Part shown: positions 1 to 4,941 of the stretch, piece by piece
How the letters are laid out: each line of letters starts with the position of its first letter
Numbering within the stretch: position 1 is the stretch's first letter
Source: an uncultured Pseudomonadota bacterium
Lineage (GTDB): Bacteria > Myxococcota_A > UBA9042 > CAIXZC01
Reading direction: 5' to 3'
Length of the DNA: 6,226 nt
NCBI GenBank assembly: GCA_937884235.1
Contig: CALGBT010000717.1
Span: 1 to 6,226, forward strand
Notes under the pieces: generated by a model
The model's input: only the letters and a program-made list of their open reading frames with translations
Told to the model about the DNA's origin: nothing
Databases searched by the model: none
Translations under genes and position numbers: made by a program

Positions 1-185
1 GAGACGGCGCCAAGCTTACGCATGGCGCTGTGTGCGGTAGTCGGCCGTACGTACCACCCATACCCATCCCAGCGCCGTCAGTCATGGCGGCGCCGTTGTA
101 CGTACCACCCAACTGGTTGCCGACAATCTAGAGACGGCGCCAAGCTTACGCATGGCGCTGTGTGCGGTAGTCGGCCGTACGTACC
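1..185. repeat. Mosaic intergenic repeat: 55-bp unit twice plus related module
   Basis: A 55-bp unit occurs identically at 1-55 and 131-185, offset 130 bp. Between the copies is a second module sharing the 14-mer gtacgtaccaccca (47-60 and 98-111). The palindrome gtacgtac occurs three times (47-54, 98-105, 177-184), ggcgcc three times (6-11, 89-94, 136-141) and aagctt twice. Each 55-bp copy can fold into a stem, gcgcca/tggcgc (7-12 with 23-28; 137-142 with 153-158), around a 10-nt loop. Copy 2 ends on the base next to the cysN stop codon. I see no coding potential, no transposase and no T-tract that would make the hairpins classical terminators. Perfect identity of the copies suggests recent duplication or active homogenisation. 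It could be a dispersed element or the edge of a longer tandem array continuing left of the window; I do not recognise the family. Confidence 0.9.
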
Positions 186-1778
186 TCAGATCCCCGGACC
201 ATCCAGGTATTGGTCGCTCTGGGATCCAAATTCTGGGGCGCCGCAGGAGACCCAGACTCCTTCCTTCTCGCGGCGGAAGGAAAAGGGGACGAAGTTTTCA
301 TAGGCCCAGTTGACGAAGGCGCCGAAGGGTCGCATGCCGGCGAACCGCAGGGCGATGCGTTCGCCGGCGCGGGTGCGTTCGAGGAACTTGTCGCCGGCGA
401 CGATTTCCAGTTCGCCTTTCTCGCCGCGCAGGTCGATGAGCACGCCTGAGGGGTCGACAAGCAGACGTTCGTCCAGCCTGATGATGCGTCGAGCGCGGGC
501 GCCATCTTCGAGGCTCAGTGCCCGGACGATGCCGCCGCCCCGGACCACGCCTTCGTCGACCAGGACGAACCGTCCGAGCTTGGGGTTGACCTCGAAGGTG
601 TCGGCAGCGACAGGCTTTTCGAGGCGCAGGATGACTCGTCCGACCTCCGACTCTTTGAGCCTCTCGGCGTAGCGCTCACGTACTTCCAGGGTTGACGGGT
701 CGATGCGCTCTTCGATGGCGACGACCTCGGCGACAGAATCAGCGGTGCCGATCTTGAAGCCGTACCTGGTGCCGACGGAGAGCGGTTTTCGGCCCATCCA
801 GAAGAGACTGCCGTGCACTTCGACTGCGGCGGCCGGTTCATGGTGCAGGAGGGCCATGACCTCGCCGGGTTCCACGTATACTTCGCTCTCCAGGATGATG
901 CCGACGCAGGCGCCGGCGGTGGCCAGGGGCAAGTCGGAGATGGGCCAACGGTCAATGGAGCGCACCTGCGAGACGTGCCCTGACGGCAGGAAGCGGACCT
1001 TGTCACCGCGCTTGATGGTGCCGGACTCGACACGGCCTACGTAGCGTCTGGTATCGTCCCACTTGTAGACGTCCTGGACCGGCATGCGGGCCGGGCGCTT
1101 GCTGTCGAGGGCGGCCGGCGAGAGGGCGTCGAGGGCTTCGAGAATGGTGGGTCCGTGGTACCAGTCGGTGTTTTGAGAGCGGTTGACGATGTTGTCTCCG
1201 GCTCGAGCCGAGATGGGAATCAGGAACTTGGCGTTGAGACCGATGGAGTGGAGGAAACGCACCGTGTCGGAAGTGACCTGGTCGTAGCGAACGCGGTCGA
1301 AATCGAGGCGGTCGAGCTTGTTGACCGTGACGATAACTTGCGAAATTCCGAGCAGGGCAAGGACGTACGCGTGGCGCTTCGTCTGCTCCCTGACGCCTTC
1401 CTCGCCGTCGACGATGAGGATGGCGGCATCGGCTTCGCTGGCGCCGGTTACCATATTCTTCATGAATTCTTTGTGGCCGGGGGCATCGATGATGAGGTAG
1501 CCGCGTCGCTTGGAACTGAAGCGGGTCTGGGTGGTCTCGATGGTGACGTTCTGCTCACGCTCTTCCTGCAGGGCGTCCATCAAATAGGCAAATTCGAAAG
1601 GTCTCCCCTGGGCGCGGCAGGTGCTTTCTATCTCTGCGTAGCGCTCGGCTGGAATCGCCCCGGTATCGTAGAAGAGACGGCCAATCAGGGTTGATTTGCC
1701 ATGGTCAACGTGTCCGACGATAACGATGCGCAGAGCGGGTTCAGTCGACATGGTTTGCTGTGGGGCTGGTGTGCTCAT
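186..1778 (-). CDS. cysN: Sulfate adenylyltransferase GTPase subunit CysN with C-terminal extension
   Basis: This is the regulatory GTPase subunit of ATP sulfurylase: GTP hydrolysis drives APS formation from ATP and sulfate by the CysD partner in the cytoplasm. The 530-residue product has all translation-factor GTPase motifs: P-loop GHVDHGKS (22-29), the EEREQNVTI switch region (72-80), DAPGH (98-102), NKLD (153-156) and ISA (189-191). Two EF-Tu-like beta-barrel domains follow, to about residue 421. E. coli CysN (about 475 residues) ends soon after these; here about 109 residues follow, with no kinase P-loop, so this is not a CysNC fusion. The start is ATG at 1778, with GGAGGAA six bases upstream. 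A TTG five codons earlier is unlikely because it overlaps that ribosome site. It is the last gene of the operon, 50 nt after cysD. The stop codon abuts a repeat, and the final 30 or so residues may be of repeat origin. Confidence 0.93.
   Translation of the reverse strand: MSTPAPQQTMSTEPALRIVIVGHVDHGKSTLIGRLFYDTGAIPAERYAEIESTCRAQGRPFEFAYLMDALQEEREQNVTIETTQTRFSSKRRGYLIIDAPGHKEFMKNMVTGASEADAAILIVDGEEGVREQTKRHAYVLALLGISQVIVTVNKLDRLDFDRVRYDQVTSDTVRFLHSIGLNAKFLIPISARAGDNIVNRSQNTDWYHGPTILEALDALSPAALDSKRPARMPVQDVYKWDDTRRYVGRVESGTIKRGDKVRFLPSGHVSQVRSIDRWPISDLPLATAGACVGIILESEVYVEPGEVMALLHHEPAAAVEVHGSLFWMGRKPLSVGTRYGFKIGTADSVAEVVAIEERIDPSTLEVRERYAERLKESEVGRVILRLEKPVAADTFEVNPKLGRFVLVDEGVVRGGGIVRALSLEDGARARRIIRLDERLLVDPSGVLIDLRGEKGELEIVAGDKFLERTRAGERIALRFAGMRPFGAFVNWAYENFVPFSFRREKEGVWVSCGAPEFGSQSDQYLDGPGI
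261..282. repeat. Inverted repeat inside the 3' end of cysN
   Basis: Perfect 7-bp arms ttccttc (261-267) and gaaggaa (276-282) flank an 8-nt G+C-rich loop. The segment encodes about residues 499-506 of CysN, just before a tail of unusual character. It may be mRNA structure near the end of the operon or the border of an inserted repeat; no poly-U tract follows it. Confidence 0.5.
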
Positions 1779-1784
1779 GCTGCG

Positions 1785-1791
1785 TTCCTCC
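1785..1791 (-). promoter_or_regulatory. Ribosome binding site deciding the cysN start
   Basis: GGAGGAA on the minus strand sits six bases before ATG at 1778. It overlaps the in-frame TTG at 1793, which argues against that longer start. A further in-frame ATG at 1751 has only a weak upstream site. Confidence 0.75.
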
Positions 1792-1828
1792 AATGCCTCG
1801 ATTCCGTTGGTTGTTGCCCTCGGCTTCC

Positions 1829-2677
1829 CTACATGTAGCCTAGCGAGCGCAGCTTTTGCATCATGTATGCTTTCTCATGATCCTGGGCCCGACCGGCTCG
1901 CTCGGGAGTGGTGGTACGGGCCAACTCTGCCACGATTTCGTCGACGGTTGTTGCCGTCGACTCCAGCGGTGAGTTGCAGGGTACGCAGCCCAGGCTGCGG
2001 AAACGGTGAGTGCCGTTTGAGAAATAGAGGGAGCAAACCGGAATCCGCTCACGCTTGATGTACCGCCAGATGTCCATTTCGGTCCAGTGCAGGATGGGGT
2101 GGATACGCACATGCGTGTCAACACCATAGGCGGTATTGAACTGGTCCCAAAGCTCCGGCGGTTGGTCCTTGAAGTTCCACTGGAAGTTTCGATCGCGAGG
2201 CGAAAAAACGCGCTCTTTGGCGCGGGAGCCTTCTTCGTCCCGACGGATGCCCAGGAAGATGCCCTTGTAGCCCTGGGTATCGATGAGGTGCTGGAGTGCG
2301 TTGGTCTTGAGGGCGGTGCAGCACTCGAAGCGCCCCTTCTCGGGTCCCATGCCCTCGGCGAGCGCCTTCTCGTTGGTGCCGGTGCGCAAGTCGAGGTTCC
2401 ACTCCTTGGCAATCTTGTCGCGAAACTCGATCATGACCGGGTGTTTCTTGGTGGTATCGATGTGGACCAGCGGGAATGGGACATGGCCGAAGAAGGCCTT
2501 GCGGGCGACCCACAGCATGGCAGTGGAGTCTTTGCCAATGGACCAGAGCATGGCCAGGTCTTCGAAGCGGCGATAGGCCTCCCGGAAGATGTAGATGGTC
2601 TGATTCTCAAGGGCGTCGAGGTAAGTGGATTCGTCGATTTCCGCCTGCGCCAACCGTTTCTCTTCTGTCTTGCTCAT
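1829..2677 (-). CDS. cysD: Sulfate adenylyltransferase catalytic subunit CysD, CC/CxxC-containing form
   Basis: This is the catalytic PP-loop subunit of ATP sulfurylase, transferring AMP from ATP to sulfate to give APS with CysN as partner. The 282-residue protein has the ATP-pyrophosphatase signature SIGKDST (46-52), the RRDEEGSRAKER block (145-156), the FSPRDRNF segment (158-165), PPELWDQF (173-180) and the terminal ERAGRAQD (259-266), all in the order seen in CysD. It is shorter than E. coli CysD (about 302), mainly from a compact segment before FRSLGC. It carries C119-C120 and C231-V-P-C234. In E. coli CysD, from memory, the matching segment reads GCWPL, so the second cysteine of the CxxC is absent there. 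This resembles the cluster ligand pattern of APS reductases and may bind Fe-S or zinc; that is inference. ATG at 2677 has AAGGGAG six bases upstream. The frame stays open upstream to 2920, but that stretch overlaps cysH and has no such support. Confidence 0.94.
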   Translation of the reverse strand: MSKTEEKRLAQAEIDESTYLDALENQTIYIFREAYRRFEDLAMLWSIGKDSTAMLWVARKAFFGHVPFPLVHIDTTKKHPVMIEFRDKIAKEWNLDLRTGTNEKALAEGMGPEKGRFECCTALKTNALQHLIDTQGYKGIFLGIRRDEEGSRAKERVFSPRDRNFQWNFKDQPPELWDQFNTAYGVDTHVRIHPILHWTEMDIWRYIKRERIPVCSLYFSNGTHRFRSLGCVPCNSPLESTATTVDEIVAELARTTTPERAGRAQDHEKAYMMQKLRSLGYM

Positions 2678-2683
2678 TGACTG

Positions 2684-2690
2684 CTCCCTT
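2684..2690 (-). promoter_or_regulatory. Ribosome binding site deciding the cysD start
   Basis: AAGGGAG lies six bases before ATG at 2677 within the 38-nt gap after cysH. It selects this start over in-frame codons as far upstream as 2920. Confidence 0.7.
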
Positions 2691-2715
2691 CTTATAAAAC
2701 TCTCTGACTCGCCTA

Positions 2716-3459
2716 CTATCTGTGGTGTCGCCCCTGGTGCAAACCACATTCTGAATGGGACGGGTCCTCCCACCACCAGCGTCCGGCCCGTGGATGCTCC
2801 CCAGGTCGGGTCGGGCGCGTACATGGCGCACAGCCGATGGAGGTGAAGCCATCTTCGTACAGGCTGTTGCGTGGCAATTTGTGTTCTTCGGCGAATGCCG
2901 CCAGGTGCTCGTCGGTCCAATCGGCCAGCGGGTTCAGCTTGACGATCCCGCCAAAGCTCTCATCCCGCTGGATAATCGGCAATTTCGTGCGGGTCTGTCC
3001 TTGGTCTCGGCGCAGGCCGGTCAACCAGGCTGGCGTCTCCGCCAGGGCGCGACGCAAGGGGCGAATCTTGCGGACTTCGCAACATTGCTTGCGTGCCTCA
3101 AGGGAGGAACGAAACGAGAACGGACCGGCCTCTCGGACGAGAGCTTCGAGTTCATCCTGCTGCGGGACGTACCACTCTACCGTTATCGCGTAGCGCTCTT
3201 GAAGCCGCTGGGCTACTTGCAAAGTCTCTTCGTGCAGCCTGCCGGTATCCAGGGCAATGACCCGGAAGGGTAGTCCGCTTTGGCTGGCTAGATGAACGAG
3301 GGCCACGTCTTCGAGGGAGAAGCTGCAGGCGAGGGCTGTTCGAGGGCCGAATCTCTCCAGACTCCAGGCGACAATTTGCGCCCCGTCGGTTCCTGCCAGA
3401 GTCGTCGCAGCTTCCGCCAGGCTATCCGCTGTCCAATCTTTTTGCGTGGTGTTGGACAT
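2716..3459 (-). CDS. cysH: Thioredoxin-dependent adenylylsulfate (APS) reductase
   Basis: This enzyme reduces APS to sulfite and AMP with electrons from thioredoxin or glutaredoxin, the step after CysDN in cytoplasmic sulfate assimilation. The 247-residue protein is a PP-loop family member: nucleotide-binding segment CSFSLED (45-51), ALDTGRLHEET (69-79), GLRRDQGQTR (148-157) and the C-terminal ECGLH (237-241) with catalytic C238. C126-C127 in RKQCCEVRK and C210-A-P-C213 form the [4Fe-4S] ligand set that separates APS reductases from cluster-free PAPS reductases such as E. coli CysH, so APS is the expected substrate. Length is normal for the family. ATG at 3459 is chosen because GGAGGG precedes it closely; an in-frame upstream extension to 3594 is proline- and glycine-rich, lacks family similarity and overlaps the palindromic leader. 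It is the first gene of the cysHDN operon. Confidence 0.95.
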   Translation of the reverse strand: MSNTTQKDWTADSLAEAATTLAGTDGAQIVAWSLERFGPRTALACSFSLEDVALVHLASQSGLPFRVIALDTGRLHEETLQVAQRLQERYAITVEWYVPQQDELEALVREAGPFSFRSSLEARKQCCEVRKIRPLRRALAETPAWLTGLRRDQGQTRTKLPIIQRDESFGGIVKLNPLADWTDEHLAAFAEEHKLPRNSLYEDGFTSIGCAPCTRPTRPGEHPRAGRWWWEDPSHSECGLHQGRHHR

Positions 3460-3462
3460 CTG

Positions 3463-3468
3463 CCCTCC
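3463..3468 (-). promoter_or_regulatory. Ribosome binding site deciding the cysH start
   Basis: GGAGGG on the minus strand lies three bases before ATG at 3459. Spacing is a little short, but it is the only good site in the region and places the start exactly where reductase similarity begins. Confidence 0.65.
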
Positions 3469-3479
3469 ACTCGAATATC

Positions 3480-3561
3480 CCCGGCCGGGAAAGCTGGGGC
3501 CGGTCTCGTTGCGAGCCCCACGTGGGGCATTTCCTACTATGTTCGGGGTATTGGTAGGAAA
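3480..3561 (-). promoter_or_regulatory. Palindrome-rich cysH leader, putative operator or structured 5' UTR
   Basis: Three perfect dyads lie just upstream of cysH. One is the 10-bp palindrome cccggccggg (3480-3489). Another is the 14-bp palindrome gccccacgtggggc (3515-3528). The third is an 8+8 inverted repeat, tttcctac (3530-3537) and gtaggaaa (3554-3561), with a 16-nt spacer. In the minus-strand transcript, ccggcc and ggccgg can also pair across an 11-nt loop close to the ribosome site. The spaced dyad looks like a transcription factor operator, the contiguous G+C palindromes like RNA hairpins or a second operator. No poly-U tract follows, so a classical attenuator is not supported. The regulator is not identifiable from sequence. 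Confidence 0.5.
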
Positions 3562-3567
3562 AGTCAA
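3536..3567 (-). promoter_or_regulatory. Weak proximal promoter candidate for cysHDN
   Basis: A -35-like TTGACT (3567-3562, 5/6 consensus) is followed after 20 nt by CATAGT (3541-3536, 4/6). The spacing is longer than the usual 17, which would fit an activator-dependent promoter. The 8+8 dyad at 3530-3561 overlaps it. Unproven. Confidence 0.25.
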
Positions 3568-3582
3568 TTGAATTATCTCCCG

Positions 3583-3599
3583 TTGGCTGCGCAAGCCAA
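3583..3599. repeat. Inverted repeat upstream of cysH
   Basis: Perfect arms ttggct (3583-3588) and agccaa (3594-3599) are separated by 5 nt. Size and spacing suit either a regulator half-site pair or a small hairpin in a longer leader. Confidence 0.45.
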
Positions 3600-3607
3600 T
3601 CTCTGGT

Positions 3608-3637
3608 AGCGGGATGATGCCCTCGGGCCGCCCCGCT
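3608..3637. repeat. Nested hairpin upstream of cysH
   Basis: Outer arms agcggg (3608-3613) and cccgct (3632-3637) enclose inner arms gccc (3619-3622) and gggc (3625-3628). No T-run follows on either strand, so I do not call it a terminator. It is the outermost of the dyads before cysH. Confidence 0.35.
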
Positions 3638-3666
3638 ATACTACTCGCTCGGCCTTTGCCAGTCCA
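3638..3666 (-). promoter_or_regulatory. Weak distal promoter candidate for cysHDN
   Basis: TGGACT (3666-3661, 4/6) and TAGTAT (3643-3638, 4/6) are separated by exactly 17 nt. Initiation here would give a leader of roughly 170 nt containing every dyad listed upstream of cysH. Matches are modest and could be chance. Confidence 0.2.
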
Positions 3667-3762
3667 CCAGTTTGCTATTTATGCGCGCACACGAGTTGAT
3701 TCCGGGGCGACGCCAAGGATGACCTGAGTGACAGTCGGCTAATAAGAACGGACTGCTTTGAG

Positions 3763-3945
3763 TCAGCAAGCGGAGAGAGCGTCGAAATGCAGCCATTTGA
3801 TGTACTGCTTGATGAGCCCGTCGTGACCCGAAGCGGAAGAGATATCCTCACTCATACCGTCCCACCTCACCCCGTCCACATAGCAGTGAACTTCTTCTTC
3901 CAATCCCCACCGAGGGTATAGCCTTCTATCTGCCGATTCTTTCAT
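3763..3945 (-). pseudogene. Probable remnant of a PilZ-domain (c-di-GMP receptor) protein
   Basis: A 60-residue reading frame starting at ATG 3945 resembles the first half of a PilZ domain. It has ADRRLYPRW with the RxxxR arginines R8 and R12, a beta-strand-like segment, then EDISSASG at 33-40. PilZ proteins bind cyclic di-GMP through RxxxR and a [DN]xSxxG motif; here the second motif holds one extra residue (D34-I-S-S-A-S-G40). After it the frame becomes unrelated sequence and stops 20 codons later, so most of the beta-barrel is missing. I checked the next frame for the lost part and found no PilZ-like continuation. There is no convincing ribosome site before the ATG, and a TGA lies five codons upstream. 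It is probably a degraded fragment; a real small protein cannot be excluded. Confidence 0.45.
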
Positions 3946-4314
3946 CTGTTGCCACCACCATCAAGGGTGCTTCGTGAGGCCCCTACCTGGTTTCCAATCA
4001 TATGGTCGTCTCAGAGCACAGGTTGCGCCCAGCGCCGAATGGAAATTGCCACACAAATAATCGCACCCCAAAGTTATCTTCTCCATTGTCCATCGCGTAC
4101 GAATTGTTAGTAAGTCTTTTTAATGTAGCAGAAAACTCAGAAAGCATGAGTTGAGTATTCATGTGCTGAAATGTGTCTCACTGTATCATTTGAACAGTGT
4201 TCGGCGGGCACCAGGCGAAGAGGTTGGACACTCATGCAGCCCTGGAGTAATCTAGGCTCGAATTCGGATTTCACAGACGAGACGAGGGGGAGATCATGGA
4301 CCGGAGAGGGCCGG
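3946..4314. other. AT-rich gene-free region before the plus-strand unit
   Basis: No coding sequence is supported here. Base composition falls sharply: 45 of 120 bases are G or C over 4081-4200 (37.5%), against 39 of 60 in 4981-5040. This is typical of a promoter region or of DNA with a different history. I looked for sigma-70 promoters facing right: TATCAT at 4184-4189 is a fair -10 but has no matching -35, and TTGTTA near 4104 has no suitable -10. The frame of the next gene is open back to 4171 but lacks support before 4315. Confidence 0.5.
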
Positions 4315-4328
4315 ATGTCTCGAACGAG
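4296..4328 (+). CDS. Possible 10-codon upstream ORF overlapping the next gene
   Basis: ATG at 4296 follows a strong gagggggag site and encodes MDRRGPDVSNE-like short coding, ending at TAG 4326-4328. It is in a different frame from the gene starting at 4315 and overlaps its first codons. It could serve translational coupling, or be chance in purine-rich leader sequence. No similarity to known leader peptides is apparent. Confidence 0.2.
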
Positions 4329-4941
4329 TAGGGTAGCGGTTCTGCTCATGGCCAGCCTGTTCTTTTCGGCACCGGTGTTGGCTGGTCAGTGCCTGGGACC
4401 TGATGCGGCAACCACCGTCCAGGGGGAATTCACTGCCCTCTTCGGGGGGGCGGGCGACATCGACTCCATGTCTGTGCTGGAAGATGGCTTGGTCATGACC
4501 GTCCTGTTTGAGCGGGGGCTCTACCGTTTTCGCGGTGCTGCGGGCCTTGACGGGGCGCTGGCGTTCTCGGCCGTTCCTCCCCCGAGGCCGCCTGCGGTTC
4601 TGCTGGAGCAGGTGGCTCTTCTGGCGCAACGAATACCTCCCACAATCTGGATGTCCTGTGGCGAACAGCGCCCGCTGGAGAGTGCCTCCGGCCTGCAGCT
4701 TCTGATTGCAGAAGACCTCAGCGAGTTGCCTTCTGGTGCGTGCCGGCCGGCCCCGGGGCGCGTGTGCGCCGACGAGTACTGGACGGTGCCACCACGACTG
4801 TCATATTCGGGGGCGATCGCGACCTATGCTCTGCACATCGTTCTTATGCTGGGGCTGATCGTGGCCGGCTTTGCCTGGTTTCGGCGGAATCCGGTCATGC
4901 CGGATGAGGAGTGCACACTCAGACGGGAGCCCCGACGATGA
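4315..4941 (+). CDS. Uncharacterised signal-peptide protein with C-terminal membrane anchor
   Basis: I do not recognise this 208-residue protein. It begins with a typical signal peptide: positive MSRTSR, hydrophobic VAVLLMASLFF, then APVLA with likely signal peptidase I cleavage after A23. The next residues are GQC, so the lipobox pattern is not met. A presumably periplasmic domain of about 140 residues follows, with a proline run PPPRPP (88-93) and cysteines C26, C115, C143 and C151 that could form disulfides. One hydrophobic segment (about 166-188) followed by FRR indicates a membrane anchor with a short cytoplasmic tail. ATG at 4315 is chosen because the signal peptide starts there and GGAG lies eight bases upstream; the frame is open to 4171 but those residues look non-native. 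Its stop overlaps the next start as ATGA, so the two proteins are probably made together and may interact. Confidence 0.75.
   Translation: MSRTSRVAVLLMASLFFSAPVLAGQCLGPDAATTVQGEFTALFGGAGDIDSMSVLEDGLVMTVLFERGLYRFRGAAGLDGALAFSAVPPPRPPAVLLEQVALLAQRIPPTIWMSCGEQRPLESASGLQLLIAEDLSELPSGACRPAPGRVCADEYWTVPPRLSYSGAIATYALHIVLMLGLIVAGFAWFRRNPVMPDEECTLRREPRR

Noticed and set aside
98..130. Integron attC-like site (gttgggt on the minus strand within the repeat)
   Set aside because: The core matches GTTRRRY, but the partner RYYYAAC is absent and no integrase or cassette structure is present.
1..185. Rho-independent terminator for the cys operon
   Set aside because: The hairpins are G+C-rich, but no U-tract follows on the minus-strand transcript; the repeat nature explains the structure.
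186..515. Fused APS kinase (CysC) domain at the CysN C-terminus
   Set aside because: No GxxGxGKS/T kinase P-loop occurs after residue 421, and the extension is too short for CysC (about 200 residues).
3460..3594. N-terminal extension of CysH by 45 residues
   Set aside because: It has no similarity to reductases, overlaps the palindromic leader and lacks a ribosome site, whereas ATG 3459 has GGAGGG.
4145..4163. Inverted repeat catga/tcatg in the AT-rich region
   Set aside because: Five-base arms are expected by chance in a stretch of this length.
4137..4349. Minus-strand 70-codon frame in the leader of the anchored protein
   Set aside because: It has no recognisable domain, no ribosome site was seen, and it is antisense to the start of a better supported gene.
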